64,000 bases of DNA from Hephaestia mangrovi (GTDB lineage Bacteria > Pseudomonadota > Alphaproteobacteria > Sphingomonadales > Sphingomonadaceae). Shown piece after piece: positions 49,634 through 59,873 of the stretch. Position 1 is the stretch's first letter; each line of letters opens with the position of its first letter. The notes beneath the pieces were generated by a model, which ran no database searches, was not told where the DNA came from, and was given only the letters and a program-made list of their open reading frames with translations. The stretch covers positions 248,001 through 312,000 of the forward strand of contig NZ_JAINVU010000004.1 in the NCBI RefSeq assembly GCF_019880555.1. Reading direction: 5' to 3'. Both the position numbers and the translations under genes were made by a program.

Positions 49634-50221
49634 GTGCGGCAATCCCGAGGGAGCAGGAAACTGGTCAAGCTCAACAAGATCTACACGCGCACCGGCGACG
49701 CCGGCACCACCGGGCTGGTCGACGGCAGCCGCGTGTCCAAGGCCGATCCGCTGATGGTCGCGATCGGTGACGTCGATGAAGCGAACAGCGCGATCGGCGT
49801 CGCCATCGCCGCGCTCGGTGGCGCGCCGCTCGCCGCCGATCTCGGCCTGATCCAGAACGAATTGTTCGATCTCGGCGCCGATCTCGCGACGCCCCAGGGC
49901 ATCGACGGCGCGCTGCGCATCACCGCCGATCAGGTTGCCCGGCTGGAGGCGGCGATCGACCGGCTCAACGCCGATCTCGATCCGCTGGAAAGTTTCATCC
50001 TGCCCGGCGGCGATCCGGCCGCAGCGGCGTTGCATCTCGCGCGCGCGATCACGCGTCGCGCGGAGCGATCGGCGGTCGCGGCCGGGCCGGCGAGCGACGC
50101 GGTGCTTGCATATCTCAATCGCCTTTCCGATCTTCTCTTCGTCGCCGCGCGGCATGTGAACAAAAGCGGCACTGGCGACGTTCTATGGCAACCGGGGGTG
50201 ACGCGCACGCCCGCGGGCTAA
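49634..50221 (+). CDS. Cob(I)alamin adenosyltransferase (PduO type)
   Basis: This enzyme adds the adenosyl group of ATP to reduced cobalamin, giving coenzyme B12. It has the family N-terminus 'KLNKIYTRTGDAGTTGLVDGSRVSK', 'VDEANSAIGVA', the ATP-site 'FILPGGDPAAAALHLARAITRRAERS' and 'LNRLSDLLFVAARHVN', the core of the trimeric active site. The frame from GTG 49634 gives 195 residues. The good ribosome site GGGAGCAGGAA lies further in, just ahead of CTG at 49661, where the family normally begins (M-VKLNK), so the true start may be that CTG (186 residues). Confidence 0.93.
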   Translation: MRQSRGSRKLVKLNKIYTRTGDAGTTGLVDGSRVSKADPLMVAIGDVDEANSAIGVAIAALGGAPLAADLGLIQNELFDLGADLATPQGIDGALRITADQVARLEAAIDRLNADLDPLESFILPGGDPAAAALHLARAITRRAERSAVAAGPASDAVLAYLNRLSDLLFVAARHVNKSGTGDVLWQPGVTRTPAG

Positions 50222-50288
50222 TCGCGATCAGTTTGGTGCGCCGAACGGGCGGTCGAGAGGCCGTCGCCTCGACAAGGAGAGGCCGACG

Positions 50289-51548
50289 ATGCAACCCAAC
50301 CGAGCCACGAACGGCGACCTTTCCGCGCTGTCCGGCCGCTTTTCGGCGGTGCGCGGGCTGACGCTCGCGCTCGCCGGCCGGCTCAGCGATGCCGATGCCA
50401 CGGTGCAGTCGATGGAAGACGCCTCGCCGGCGAAATGGCACCTCGCGCACACCACCTGGTTCTTCGAAACCTTCGTGCTGCGCGATCACGTCCCCGGCTA
50501 TCGCTTGTATGACGAGCGATTTCCGTTCCTGTTCAACAGTTATTACGAGGCCGAGGGGCGGCGCCACGCGCGCCATCATCGCGGCATGGTAACGCGGCCG
50601 AGCCTCGATGAGGTCAGCGCCTATCGCCACCATGTCGATCAGGCGCTGGTCCCGGCGCTCCGCGATCTGCCGCCCGCTGCGCTGGCGCTGGTCGAGCTCG
50701 GCTGCCATCACGAGGAACAGCATCAGGAACTGCTGCTCACCGATATCCTCCACCTGTTCAGCCGCAACCCGATCGAGCCGGCGATCTGGCCGCCCGAGCG
50801 CAAGGTGCCGGTCGAGATGCCCGGCGACATCGGCTGGATCGAGCATTCCGGCGGGACGATCGAGCTCGGGCATGACGGCACCGGCTTCGCCTTCGATTGC
50901 GAAGGCCCGCGCCATGCCGCCCTGCTTCACCCCCATGCGGTCGCCGACCGTACCGTCACCAACGGCGAATGGATCGCGTTCATCGAGGATGGCGGCTATG
51001 CCGATCCGCGCCACTGGCTGTCCGACGGCTGGTCCTGGGTGCAGCGCGAGGGTGTCTGCGCCCCGCTTTACTGGGAGAAGGAGGCGAAGGGCTGGACCCG
51101 CTTCGGGCTGGACGGCCGCCGCGCGATCGATCCCGCCGCGCCCGTCACCCATGTCAGCTTCTTCGAGGCGGATGCCTATGCCGGCTGGGCCGGCGCGCGC
51201 CTGCCGACCGAGGCCGAATGGGAAGCCGCGGCCGCCGGCCACGATCCCGAAGCCGGCAACCAGCTCGATGCCGCCCGGGCGGTCGAGCCGCGGCCGGCGC
51301 GTGACGCGCCCGCGCTGTTCGGCAACGTCTGGGAATGGACCGGCAGCGCCTATCGCCCCTATCCCGGCTTCCGCCCCGCCGAAGGCGCGGTCGGCGAATA
51401 TAACGGCAAGTTCATGAGCGGGCAGTTCGTCCTCAAGGGCGGCTCCTGCGCCACGCCGCGCGGGCACGTCCGCGCCAGCTATCGCAACTTCTTCTATCCG
51501 CACCAGCGCTGGCAGTTCACCGGCGTACGCCTCGCCAAGGACCTTTGA
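50289..51548 (+). CDS. egtB: Ergothioneine biosynthesis protein EgtB (sulfoxide synthase)
   Basis: EgtB is the iron enzyme that joins hercynine to a thiol (cysteine or gamma-glutamylcysteine) with oxygen. The 419-residue protein has an N-terminal DinB-type helical bundle with the three iron His: His51 in KWHLAHTTW, then His141 and His145 in the HxxxH of CHHEEQHQELL. The C-terminal formylglycine-synthase-like domain has 'VTNGEWIAFIEDGGY', 'RLPTEAEWEAAAAG' and 'NVWEWTGSAYRPYPGF', ending 'RASYRNFFYPHQRWQFTGVRL'. A GGAGAGG site lies 7 bases upstream of the ATG. It is followed by egtD 58 bases on, so both pathway enzymes are made together. Confidence 0.96.
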   Translation: MQPNRATNGDLSALSGRFSAVRGLTLALAGRLSDADATVQSMEDASPAKWHLAHTTWFFETFVLRDHVPGYRLYDERFPFLFNSYYEAEGRRHARHHRGMVTRPSLDEVSAYRHHVDQALVPALRDLPPAALALVELGCHHEEQHQELLLTDILHLFSRNPIEPAIWPPERKVPVEMPGDIGWIEHSGGTIELGHDGTGFAFDCEGPRHAALLHPHAVADRTVTNGEWIAFIEDGGYADPRHWLSDGWSWVQREGVCAPLYWEKEAKGWTRFGLDGRRAIDPAAPVTHVSFFEADAYAGWAGARLPTEAEWEAAAAGHDPEAGNQLDAARAVEPRPARDAPALFGNVWEWTGSAYRPYPGFRPAEGAVGEYNGKFMSGQFVLKGGSCATPRGHVRASYRNFFYPHQRWQFTGVRLAKDL

Positions 51549-51606
51549 TGGAGTGGCATCGGCCTGCTCGTGTGGAGCGGGCCGGCACTGCAAACGGAGA
51601 TTATCG

Positions 51607-52584
51607 ATGCTCAAGCAGGAAGCCGAAGACGGCCAGACCAGCCTCGCCGACCCGCATTTCCGCGCCGATGTGCTGAACGGGCTCGCGCGCCGCCCGCGCG
51701 CGATCCCGGCGCGCTGGTTCTACGACCGGCGCGGCTCGGAGCTGTTCGAGCAGATCACCGAGCTGCCCGAATATTATCCCACGCGCACCGAGATGGCGAT
51801 TCTCGAACAAGCCTGTCCCGAGGTCGCCGAGATCGCCGGCACGGGCCGCGCGGTGGTCGAGTTCGGCTCGGGCTCGTCGACCAAGACGCCGATCCTGCTG
51901 CGCGCGGCATCGCCCTCCGCCTATGTGCCGATCGACATTTCGGGCGATTTCCTGCGCGCCTCGTCGAAGCAGCTGAGCCACGCTTTCCCCGATCTCCTCG
52001 TCCTCCCGTTCGAGGCTGATTTCATGCGCCCGCTCACCTTGCCGCGCACGATCGTCGACACGCCCAAGCTCGGCTTCTTCCCCGGTTCGACGATCGGCAA
52101 CATGATCCCGCTGATGGCGGTCGATCTGTTGCGGACAATGCGGGCCTCGCTCGGCGTCGGCGCGATGCTGCTGATCGGCATGGACCGGATCAAGGATCCG
52201 GGCGTGCTCGTGCCTGCCTATGACGACGCCGCCGGCGTGACGGCCGCGTTCAACATGAACCTGCTCGATCGCATCAATCGCGAGCTCGACGGCACGATCC
52301 CGCTGGAGGCTTTCCGCCACCGCGCGATCTGGAACGACGACCGCGCGCGGATCGAGATGCACCTCGAAGCGACCGAGAAGGCCGATTTCACGGTCGACGG
52401 CCGCGCTTTCTCGATTGCCGAGGGCGAGACGATCCACACCGAAAACAGCCATAAATACGGCCCCCGCGACGCGCGCATCCTGTTGCGCTCGGGCGGCTGG
52501 ACCCCGATCGCCGAATGGACCGACGCGAAAGACCGCTTCGCGCTCTACCTCGCCGAAGCGCAGGAGGAACGCCCGGCGCCGTAA
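51607..52584 (+). CDS. egtD: L-histidine N(alpha)-methyltransferase EgtD
   Basis: EgtD trimethylates the amino group of histidine to give hercynine, the first step of ergothioneine. The 325-residue product has 'RRPRAIPARWFYDRRGSELFEQITELPEYYPTRTE', the SAM site 'VVEFGSGSSTKT', 'YVPIDISGDFLRASSKQL', 'LGFFPGSTIGNM' and 'IWNDDRARIEMHLEA', all typical of EgtD. It begins with ATG 51607 behind a GGAG site. The pair egtB-egtD is complete for ergothioneine apart from the lyase step; no egtA or egtC is seen, so cysteine is likely the direct sulfur donor or those genes lie elsewhere. Confidence 0.96.
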   Translation: MLKQEAEDGQTSLADPHFRADVLNGLARRPRAIPARWFYDRRGSELFEQITELPEYYPTRTEMAILEQACPEVAEIAGTGRAVVEFGSGSSTKTPILLRAASPSAYVPIDISGDFLRASSKQLSHAFPDLLVLPFEADFMRPLTLPRTIVDTPKLGFFPGSTIGNMIPLMAVDLLRTMRASLGVGAMLLIGMDRIKDPGVLVPAYDDAAGVTAAFNMNLLDRINRELDGTIPLEAFRHRAIWNDDRARIEMHLEATEKADFTVDGRAFSIAEGETIHTENSHKYGPRDARILLRSGGWTPIAEWTDAKDRFALYLAEAQEERPAP

Positions 52585-52589
52585 TAAAC

Positions 52590-52700
52590 ATCGTCATGCT
52601 GAACTTGGTTCAGCATCCATAGCGCCTCTCAACCGCCGCGCGCGCGGCGGCGATGGAGCAGCACGGCCCTCGAAACAAGGTCGCCGGCTAGGGGTCGATC
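52590..52700 (+). repeat. Dispersed intergenic repeat, copy 5
   Basis: After egtD: ATCGTCATGCTGAACTTGG-TTCAGCATCCATAG ..., with a hairpin insert CCGCCGCGCGCGCGGCGG-like in the middle and an end CACGGCCCTCGAAACAAGGTCGCCGGCT. It is the most divergent copy. Confidence 0.65.
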
Positions 52701-52730
52701 CTGACGCCGCGAACGTCGATTCCCGTCATG

Positions 52731-53852
52731 TCAGCGCCGCGAGACGTTCGCCGTCCACGTCGTGATATAATTGGGATCGCCGCGGCATTCGCCCATTTCC
52801 TGCTGCTCGCTCAGGCGGAACATCGTGCCGTCCCACACGAAGTTCTGGATCACGCCGCAATCGCCGAGCCCGCGGCCCCGGGCGTAGCTGGTCAGCACGC
52901 CCTTGTCGAAATCGCCGGTGACGATCGAGGGCACCGCTTCGGGTTCGCCATCCTCGGTGAACCCCGATACGGCGTCCATCTTCGCCGGCGCTACCTTGCC
53001 GTCGCGCGCGACGAACACCGCCGAGATGACGTTGTACGCGCCCGATCCACACGGCACCAGCACGACGGTCGCGCCGCCGCCCAGCGCCCGCGTCTCGACA
53101 TCGCCTTCTGCGCTGTCGTCGCAGTCGGCCTGTTTCTTCATCGCGGCGATCGCCGCTGCGTCGGGCGTGAACGGCGTGCCGGCGGGCGTCAGCGCAATGA
53201 TCTGCGGCGCTGCCGGCGCGGCAGGAACGGCGGTGGCGGGCTTGTCGCCGGTGGCGACGATCGCCGTCGTCGTCCCGGCGCGGCCCTGCTGCGCATCGAT
53301 ATAGCGCAGCGCAGCCGAAGCGCCCTTGAGCGACAGCGTCGCCAGCGTCTTGCCGCCGGCGTCGCGGATATCGAGCGTGTGCGCGTTGGCCATCGCCGAT
53401 GCGATTGCCATCGCCGCGTCGCCGGTGGCTTCCGGCGTGTCACCCGCGGCGAAGCTGCCGCCGATCGCATGGCCATCGACCGCCACCGCCGCGGGGGTTG
53501 CCTTGGGCGCCAGCCCGTCATTGGGCAGCAGCGTCACGGTAATGCCGCCCTGCGGCCCGGCAGCGCGCGAAACCATCATGTTGATCGCCGGAAAGTCGCC
53601 GCCATCGGGGCCGAGCGAGGCCATCTCGCAGTTATTGACGTTGTCGCAGCCGACCGCCCAGTCGCCGAAGGTCTTGAGCGCGCCGGGCTTGGGCGCGCTA
53701 TGCGTGTCGGCCGGCGCGGCAGCGGCGACCGCATCGGGCGCGGCGGCGGCAGTCGCGCTCGGCGCCGGGGCCGCCGCGGCATTGCCCTCGGGCGTCGAGG
53801 ACGAGCAGGCGGCGAGCGCCAGCGGAGCGGCGAGCAGGATCGATCGGTGCAT
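52731..53852 (-). CDS. DUF1176 family lipoprotein
   Basis: The 373-residue product begins with a lipoprotein signal ([15 protein letters not shown], lipobox LAAC) and an Ala/Pro-rich linker (residues ~20-60). A DUF1176 domain follows with '[23 protein letters not shown]' near the front and '[22 protein letters not shown]' at the end; there are several paired cysteines (CDNVNNC, DCGV, GEC). DUF1176 proteins are periplasmic with unknown role. The start at 53852 puts the signal at the N-terminus; the frame runs 34 codons upstream without support. It is divergent from the dehydrogenase gene, with a 55-base gap. Confidence 0.88.
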   Translation of the reverse strand: MHRSILLAAPLALAACSSSTPEGNAAAAPAPSATAAAAPDAVAAAAPADTHSAPKPGALKTFGDWAVGCDNVNNCEMASLGPDGGDFPAINMMVSRAAGPQGGITVTLLPNDGLAPKATPAAVAVDGHAIGGSFAAGDTPEATGDAAMAIASAMANAHTLDIRDAGGKTLATLSLKGASAALRYIDAQQGRAGTTTAIVATGDKPATAVPAAPAAPQIIALTPAGTPFTPDAAAIAAMKKQADCDDSAEGDVETRALGGGATVVLVPCGSGAYNVISAVFVARDGKVAPAKMDAVSGFTEDGEPEAVPSIVTGDFDKGVLTSYARGRGLGDCGVIQNFVWDGTMFRLSEQQEMGECRGDPNYITTWTANVSRR

Positions 53853-53907
53853 AGCCCATCCTAACGTGCTACGCGGCGCACCGAAACCCAATCGACGGAG
53901 AGAAATG

Positions 53908-54777
53908 ATGCAGATTGTTGGCGTGATCGGCGCTGGCCAGATGGGCGCGGGCATCGCCCAGGTTTCGGCCGCGGCGGGCTATCGCGTGCTGCTCGGCGAC
54001 GTCTCCTACGAGCGCGCCGAGGCCGGCAAGGCGGGGATCGCCAAGCAGCTCGCCCGCGCGGTCGAAAAGGAGAAGATCGACGCCGCGACGCGCGACGCCA
54101 CGCTCAGGCGCATCGAATGCGTCGGCGACGTGTCCGCGATGGCGCCGTGCGATCTCGTCATCGAGGCCGCGACCGAGCGCGAGGAGATCAAGCGCGCGAT
54201 CTTCGCCGATGTCGGCAAGGTGCTGCGCGAGGATGCCATCCTCGCCTCGAACACCTCGTCGATCCCGATCACCCGGCTCGCCCAGGCGACGCCCGATCCG
54301 GCGCGCTTCGTCGGGGTGCATTTTTTCAATCCGGTTCCCGTCATGGGGCTGATCGAGCTGATCCGCGGCCTCGCCACCTCGGACGCGACGGTCGCCGCGG
54401 TCGAGGCTTATGCACAAAAGCTCGGCAAGCGCGTCGTCCACGCCAACGATGCGCCCGGCTTCATCGTCAATCGCGTGCTGATGCCGATGCTCAACGAGGC
54501 GTGCTTCGCGCTCGGCGAGGGGGTGGCGACGATCCCGGATATCGACGCCGCCTGCCAGCTTGGCCTCAATCATCCGATGGGCCCGTTCACGCTCGCCGAT
54601 TTCATCGGGCTCGACACCTGCCTGGAGATCACCCGCGTGCTGTTCGAAGGCACCGGCGATCCCAAGTTCCGCCCCGCGCCCCTGCTGGTCAAATATGTCG
54701 AAGCCGGCTGGTACGGCCGCAAGACCAGGCGCGGCTTCTACGATTACACCGGCGAGGAACCCGTCCCGACACGGTAG
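53908..54777 (+). CDS. 3-hydroxybutyryl-CoA dehydrogenase
   Basis: The 289-residue enzyme oxidises or forms 3-hydroxyacyl-CoA with NAD(P). It has the nucleotide site '[22 protein letters not shown]', '[18 protein letters not shown]', '[15 protein letters not shown]', the catalytic His in [17 protein letters not shown], and a C-terminal domain with '[24 protein letters not shown]' and '[20 protein letters not shown]'. The length fits a stand-alone dehydrogenase, not a fused beta-oxidation enzyme. GGAG lies 7 bases before ATG 53908; another ATG at 53905 is 4 bases away. It stands alone ahead of the glnK promoter. Confidence 0.95.
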   Translation: MQIVGVIGAGQMGAGIAQVSAAAGYRVLLGDVSYERAEAGKAGIAKQLARAVEKEKIDAATRDATLRRIECVGDVSAMAPCDLVIEAATEREEIKRAIFADVGKVLREDAILASNTSSIPITRLAQATPDPARFVGVHFFNPVPVMGLIELIRGLATSDATVAAVEAYAQKLGKRVVHANDAPGFIVNRVLMPMLNEACFALGEGVATIPDIDAACQLGLNHPMGPFTLADFIGLDTCLEITRVLFEGTGDPKFRPAPLLVKYVEAGWYGRKTRRGFYDYTGEEPVPTR

Positions 54778-54820
54778 GCGGCCGACAGTCGTCACGCCGC
54801 GCGTGTTCCGGCATATCGTC

Positions 54821-54837
54821 TGCCCAAAATTTGGGCA
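54821..54837. promoter_or_regulatory. NtrC-type enhancer site upstream of glnK
   Basis: TGCCCAAAATTTGGGCA is a 17-base near-perfect palindrome very close to the NtrC consensus (TGCACnnnnnnnGTGCA). It lies ~90 bases upstream of the sigma-54 promoter. A weaker TGCAC half site follows at ~54850. Confidence 0.7.
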
Positions 54838-54889
54838 GACATTCGCGGCTGCACAAATTTTTACCCTTCGCTAATATTTGCTGTCGTGA

Positions 54890-55306
<417 letters not shown>

Positions 55307-55322
55307 GCTGAGGGGGGAACAG

Positions 55323-56660
55323 ATGACGCTATTGACCCGACTTTCCAGCGCCACCGCCGCGACCGGCCTCGCGCTCTTCGCTACCGTGCCCGCCTGGGCG
55401 CAGGACGCCGCGGCTGCCGCGGCACCGACGGTCGACAAGGGCGACACCGCCTGGATGATGACCTCGACGATCCTCGTGCTGATGATGATCGTCCCCGGCC
55501 TCGCGCTGTTCTACGGCGGCCTGGTGCGCACCAAGAACATGCTGTCGGTGATGACGCAGATCGGCGCGATCGCGGCCTTCGCGATGCTGATCTGGGTGAT
55601 GTGGGGCTATACCGAAGCGTTCGGTGACGGCGGCAACGCGATCATCGCCGGATTCGGCAAGGCGTTTCTTGCGGGCGTGACGCCGGCAAGCACGGCGGCG
55701 ACCTTCACCGAAGGCGTCGCGATCCCCGAATATGTCTTCATCTGCTTCCAGATGACCTTCGCCGCGATCACCGTCGCGCTGGTGCTGGGGTCGGTCGTCG
55801 AGCGGATGAAATTCTCCGCTGCGATGGTCTTCGCCCTGGTCTGGCTGACGATCGTCTATTTCCCGGTCGCGCACATGGTGTGGGCGGGCAACGGCCTGTT
55901 CTTCACCAAGGGCGCGCTCGATTTCGCCGGCGGCACCGTGGTGCACATCAATGCCGGCGTCTCGGCGCTGGTCGCCGCGCTGATCCTCGGTAAGCGGATC
56001 GGCTACCCGACCGAATATATGGCGCCGCACTCGCTGACGATGACCGGGATCGGCACCGGCCTGCTGTGGGTCGGCTGGTTCGGCTTCAACGCCGGTTCGG
56101 CGCTCGAAGCCAATGGCTCGGCCGCGCTGGCCATGATCAACACCTTCGTCGCCACCGCGTCGGCCGGTCTGTTCTGGATGCTTGCCGAACGGGTCAACGG
56201 CCACAAGGGCTCGGCGCTGGGCTTCTGCTCGGGCATCATCGCCGGCCTCGTCGCTGTGACGCCGGCGGCGGGCAATTCGGGCCCGTTCGGTGCGATCGTG
56301 CTCGGCGCGATCGCCAGCATCATCTGCTACTATGCCGTCTCGGTGGTGAAGCCGAAGCTCGGCTATGACGATGCGCTCGACGCGTTCGGCGTCCACGGCA
56401 TCGGCGGGATGATCGGCGCGCTCGGCACCGGCGTGGTCTATGCACCCTATCTCGGCGGCCCGGGCGGCGCCGATTGGCAGATGGGCCATCAGCTCTGGGT
56501 GCAGTTGCAGACCGTGGTGACGACGATCGTCTGGGCCGCGGTCGGCACCGCGATCGCGATCTTCATCGCCAAGCTGGTTACCGGCCTGCGCGTCAGCCCC
56601 GAAGTCGAGCGCGAAGGCCTCGACCTCGGCGAGCATGGCGAGCGTGCGTACAATTATTGA
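55323..56660 (+). CDS. amt: Ammonium transporter (Amt family)
   Basis: The 445-residue channel protein has a signal peptide (cut near PAWAQ) and eleven membrane segments. The pore has the family blocks 'DKGDTAWMMTSTILVLMMIVPGLALFYGGLVRTKNMLSVM' at the N-terminus, the twin-His sites in 'GTVVHINAGVSALVAAL' and 'AFGVHGIGGMIGALGTGV', and 'GWFGFNAGSAL'. It imports ammonium at low supply and is gated by GlnK. A GAGGGGGGAACAG site precedes ATG 55323, and the gene is co-transcribed with glnK. A terminator follows 63 bases past the stop. Confidence 0.97.
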   Translation: MTLLTRLSSATAATGLALFATVPAWAQDAAAAAAPTVDKGDTAWMMTSTILVLMMIVPGLALFYGGLVRTKNMLSVMTQIGAIAAFAMLIWVMWGYTEAFGDGGNAIIAGFGKAFLAGVTPASTAATFTEGVAIPEYVFICFQMTFAAITVALVLGSVVERMKFSAAMVFALVWLTIVYFPVAHMVWAGNGLFFTKGALDFAGGTVVHINAGVSALVAALILGKRIGYPTEYMAPHSLTMTGIGTGLLWVGWFGFNAGSALEANGSAALAMINTFVATASAGLFWMLAERVNGHKGSALGFCSGIIAGLVAVTPAAGNSGPFGAIVLGAIASIICYYAVSVVKPKLGYDDALDAFGVHGIGGMIGALGTGVVYAPYLGGPGGADWQMGHQLWVQLQTVVTTIVWAAVGTAIAIFIAKLVTGLRVSPEVEREGLDLGEHGERAYNY

Positions 56661-56723
56661 CGAGATCGGGGCGCCGACGCGACGGCGGCGCTCCACCTGA
56701 GGTTCCTCCTGCGGACCACCTAA

Positions 56724-56754
56724 GGCCGGTGCGGCGACGCACCGGCCGATTTTT
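56724..56754 (+). terminator. Rho-independent terminator of glnK-amt
   Basis: GGCCGGTGCG-GCGA-CGCACCGGCC (10-bp perfect stem with a GNRA loop) is followed by GATTTTT. Confidence 0.92.
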
Positions 56755-56775
56755 ATGCGGCCCGGTCCGCAATCG

Positions 56776-56925
56776 TCACGGTTGCTCGGCGCCGGGGGCA
56801 GGGGGCTCGCCCGCCTGGCGCTTGCGCCACGCCCGCGCGGCAAGGCTGGCGCCGAGCACGAACCCGCCCGGCGCGAGCAGGATAAGCGCGGCGATGCCGA
56901 CGCGGTTCAGGGTCTTGCGGTCCAT
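56776..56925 (-). CDS. Small membrane protein of 49 residues, unknown function
   Basis: A short minus-strand frame downstream of the GMC oxidoreductase gene encodes a protein with one hydrophobic segment (VGIAALILLAPGGFVLGASLAA, residues ~9-30), then a basic RAWRKRQ and a Pro/Glu-rich tail. The ribosome site is weak. The clean membrane segment followed by basic residues (positive-inside) supports a real protein, but it may be chance. Confidence 0.45.
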   Translation of the reverse strand: MDRKTLNRVGIAALILLAPGGFVLGASLAARAWRKRQAGEPPAPGAEQP

Positions 56926-56968
56926 CGGCGCGGTCTAGCCGGTCGACCTGAACCGCGCCTTGCTCGGC

Positions 56969-58555
56969 TCAGCCCAGATCGGCGCGGACGAAATCGGCGC
57001 AGCGCTCGCCGATCATGATCGACGGCGCATTGGTGTTGCCCGAAACCAGTTTGGGCATCACCGAGGCATCGGCGACATACAGCCCGTCGATCCCGCGCAC
57101 CCGCAGATGCGGGTCGCACACCGCCTCCTCGTCCGATCCCATCCGCGCCGTGCCGACGGGGTGGTAGACTGTGTCCGCTCGCGCCCGGATCAGCCGCTCG
57201 AGCGCGGCATCGTCGGCAAGGTCGATCGGATAGCGGTCGCGCCCCTGGTGCCGCGTCATCGGCGGCGTCTCGAGGATGCGATACATCGCCCGCACGCCTG
57301 CCTTGAGCACCGCCATATCGCGATCGTCGGTCAGGAATCCCGGATCGATCAGCGGCGCCGCGCGTGGGTCGTTCGAGGCCAGCGTCACCGTGCCATGGCT
57401 TTCGGGCCTGAGCACGCAGACGTGGCACGAATAACCATGCGCCTTGACCGGCGCGCGGCCATGATCTTCCAGCGGGGCGATGACGAAGTGGAACTGTACG
57501 TCGGGCGCCGGGCTGTCGGGCATCACCGTCAGGAAGCCGCCGGCCTCGGCATAAGGCGTCGTCATCATGCCCGATCGCGACTTGATCCAGCGCCCGATCG
57601 CCCTGGCGACGCCGACGGTGCCGGCCAGCGAGCGCCCCATGAAATCCTTCCCCGGCGTTTCGAAGCTCGCGACGTAATCGATATGGTCCTGCAGGTTCTT
57701 GCCCACGCCGTCGCGCTCGAGCCGCACCGGAATGCCATGTTCGGCAAGATGCGCGCCTGGCCCGACGCCCGACAGCATCAGCAATTGCGGCGTGCCGAAC
57801 ACCCCGCCCGCCAGCACGACCGCGCGCCGCGCGCGGATGACGTGCGCCTGGCCGCCGCGCGCATAAGCGACGCCCCACGCGCGGCCGTCGTCGAACAGCA
57901 CGCGCTCCGCCAGCACGTCGGTCATGATGTTGACGTTGGCGGGCGGCTTGCCGTCGCCCAGATAGGCGCGCGCCGCGGTCCAGCGCTCACCGCCTTTCTG
58001 CGTCACCTGATAGAGACCGAGCCCTTCCTGTCGCGCGCCGTTGAAATCGTCATTCTCGGGGATCTGGAGTTGCCGCCCCGCCTCGATGAAATCGCGGCCG
58101 CCCTGGTTCGCCCATTTCTGGTCGCTGACCCACAGCGGCCCGTTGGCGCCGTGATACGCATCCCCGCCGCGTTCGTTATGCTCGGATCGGATGAAATAGG
58201 GCAGCACGTCGCGCCACCCCCAGCCGCTCGCGCCGAGCCGCTGCCAATTGTCGTAATCCCACGGATTGCCGCGGATATAGAGCATCGCGTTGATCGCCGA
58301 CGATCCGCCCATCCCCTTGCCCCGCGGCTGATAGCCGCGCCGCCCGCCGAGCCCGGGCTGGGGCACCGTTTCGAACTGGTAATTGGTCGCCGGCGTCTGG
58401 AACGCCATGAAGCCGGGGCAATGCGTGCGGATCGATCGGTTCGGCCCGCCTGCTTCCAGCAATGCGACAATATATTTCCCGCCTTCGCTCAGGCGGCCCG
58501 CGGCGGCGCTGCCTCCCGATCCGCCTCCGACGACGACGATGTCGGCTTCTTCCAC
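56969..58555 (-). CDS. GMC-family FAD oxidoreductase (choline dehydrogenase-like)
   Basis: The 528-residue flavoenzyme begins with the FAD site '[21 protein letters not shown]'. It has the GMC signatures '[20 protein letters not shown]' and '[20 protein letters not shown]', and the C-terminal catalytic region with '[18 protein letters not shown]' (catalytic His) and '[18 protein letters not shown]'. It oxidises an alcohol to an aldehyde or acid; the substrate is not known. It lacks a signal peptide. Its first 67 bases overlap the end of the sterol desaturase gene on the same strand, so the two are tightly coupled and may act on one lipid substrate. Confidence 0.94.
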   Translation of the reverse strand: MEEADIVVVGGGSGGSAAAGRLSEGGKYIVALLEAGGPNRSIRTHCPGFMAFQTPATNYQFETVPQPGLGGRRGYQPRGKGMGGSSAINAMLYIRGNPWDYDNWQRLGASGWGWRDVLPYFIRSEHNERGGDAYHGANGPLWVSDQKWANQGGRDFIEAGRQLQIPENDDFNGARQEGLGLYQVTQKGGERWTAARAYLGDGKPPANVNIMTDVLAERVLFDDGRAWGVAYARGGQAHVIRARRAVVLAGGVFGTPQLLMLSGVGPGAHLAEHGIPVRLERDGVGKNLQDHIDYVASFETPGKDFMGRSLAGTVGVARAIGRWIKSRSGMMTTPYAEAGGFLTVMPDSPAPDVQFHFVIAPLEDHGRAPVKAHGYSCHVCVLRPESHGTVTLASNDPRAAPLIDPGFLTDDRDMAVLKAGVRAMYRILETPPMTRHQGRDRYPIDLADDAALERLIRARADTVYHPVGTARMGSDEEAVCDPHLRVRGIDGLYVADASVMPKLVSGNTNAPSIMIGERCADFVRADLG

Positions 58556-59451
58556 GCATGCTCTCCTAATTCCAGCCGCTGCTGCCAGCGTGCTCGTATC
58601 GTTGCGCTCGTGTCGCGGCTGCCGTCATGGCTCCAGCCCGGCTCGCGGATCATGTAGTTGATCTTGTTGGCGATTCCCGGTGCCGTCCAGACGTCCCTGG
58701 CGATCCCCACCCATTCGTGCACCGCCGCCCAGATCAGGTTGAAGCTGCCGAGGTTCTTGACAATGCCATAGCGCGGCGCGTCATCGTCGCGCTCGGGCTC
58801 GAAGGTGCCCAGCAGCTTGTCCCAGACGATGAATACCCCGGCATAATTGCGGTCCAGATAGCGCGCGTTGGTGGCGTGGTGGACGCGGTGGTGAGAGGGC
58901 GTGTTCATCACCGCTTCGAACCAGCGCGGCATGCGACCGATCACCTCGGTATGGATCCAGAACTGGTAGATCAGGTTCACGCCTGCGACGAAGAAGATCA
59001 TCGCCGGCGGAAAGCCGATCAGGAATAGCGGCAGGCGGAACAGGAAGGCGAGGCTGATGAACCCGGTCCAGGTCTGCCGCAGCGCGGTCGACAGGTTATA
59101 ATGCTGGCTCGAATGGTGGATGACGTGGCTCGCCCAGAACCACCGCACGCGGTGCGCCGAGCGATGAAACAGGTAATAAGCGAAATCGTCGAGCACGAAC
59201 GCGACGACGAACCACCACCATTGCCAGCCGATATTGAACAGGCGGAATTGCCACACCCACATCGCCAGTGCGAACACCGCGCCGCCGGTAATCACCCCGG
59301 CCACCGTGCTGCCGGTGCCGAGCGCCAGCGAGGTCAGCGTGTCCTTGGGTTCGTAGCGCCGCCGGTCCTTCGCCCACGCGACCAGCATCTCGGCCGCCAC
59401 CAGCAGCACGAAAGCGGGAATCGCGTAAGTGACCGGATCGGGCAATTCCAT
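58489..59451 (-). CDS. Sterol desaturase/fatty acid hydroxylase family membrane protein
   Basis: The 320-residue protein has four or five membrane segments and the three His clusters of the di-iron hydroxylase family: 'HRSAHRVRWFWASHVIHHSS' (HxxxH and HxxHH) and 'HHRVHHATNARYLDRNYAG' (HxxHH). Relatives hydroxylate or desaturate sterols, fatty acids, carotenoids or hopanoids with oxygen. Its C-terminal ~22 residues lie in the overlap with the GMC oxidoreductase gene. The 133-residue membrane protein gene lies 10 bases upstream on the same strand. Confidence 0.93.
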   Translation of the reverse strand: MELPDPVTYAIPAFVLLVAAEMLVAWAKDRRRYEPKDTLTSLALGTGSTVAGVITGGAVFALAMWVWQFRLFNIGWQWWWFVVAFVLDDFAYYLFHRSAHRVRWFWASHVIHHSSQHYNLSTALRQTWTGFISLAFLFRLPLFLIGFPPAMIFFVAGVNLIYQFWIHTEVIGRMPRWFEAVMNTPSHHRVHHATNARYLDRNYAGVFIVWDKLLGTFEPERDDDAPRYGIVKNLGSFNLIWAAVHEWVGIARDVWTAPGIANKINYMIREPGWSHDGSRDTSATIRARWQQRLELGEHAWKKPTSSSSEADREAAPPRAA

Positions 59452-59461
59452 GCCCGCTTGT

Positions 59462-59863
59462 TTACACTGATGTCAGCGAGGGCGCCAGCCGTCTCACATC
59501 GAGCACATTGATGCCGGTGACGGTCACCGCGCCGAACCGCCGGTCGCCGGTTTCGACCAGCATGCCTTCATGGGTGGCGCGGACCTGCTCCCAGCGCACC
59601 TCGCGCACCGCCAGCCGCGCGCCGTGGCGCTTGATGACGGCAACGCGGCCATGCTCGCCCGCGACCAGCGCGGCGGCGCGATCGTCGCCCACCAACGCGC
59701 CGATCGTGCGGAACCCGGCAAGCGATTGCTCGGCGGCCTCGGCGGCTTGATCGGGCTCGTCGATCGTGCCTTCATGCCCGGCGCGGCCGAGCTTGAGCAG
59801 CCAGGCCAGCCCGGCGAGAATCAGGATCGCGGCGAGCGAGCCCGCCAGTTGCAGCCAGGTCAT
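59462..59863 (-). CDS. Membrane-anchored protein of unknown function
   Basis: The 133-residue product has one N-terminal membrane segment (LAGSLAAILILAGLAWLLKL, residues ~6-25), a Glu/Ala-rich linker and a C-terminal beta-rich domain ('IGALVGDDRAAALVAGEHGRVAVIKRHGARLAVREVRW', 'GDRRFGAVTVTGINVLDVRRL'). The beta domain faces the cytoplasm or periplasm by an uncertain topology. I recognise no named family. It is ten bases both from the sterol desaturase gene (downstream) and from the DUF442 gene (upstream), so it is part of one operon. Confidence 0.78.
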   Translation of the reverse strand: MTWLQLAGSLAAILILAGLAWLLKLGRAGHEGTIDEPDQAAEAAEQSLAGFRTIGALVGDDRAAALVAGEHGRVAVIKRHGARLAVREVRWEQVRATHEGMLVETGDRRFGAVTVTGINVLDVRRLAPSLTSV

Positions 59864-59873
59864 GGGAATGCGC

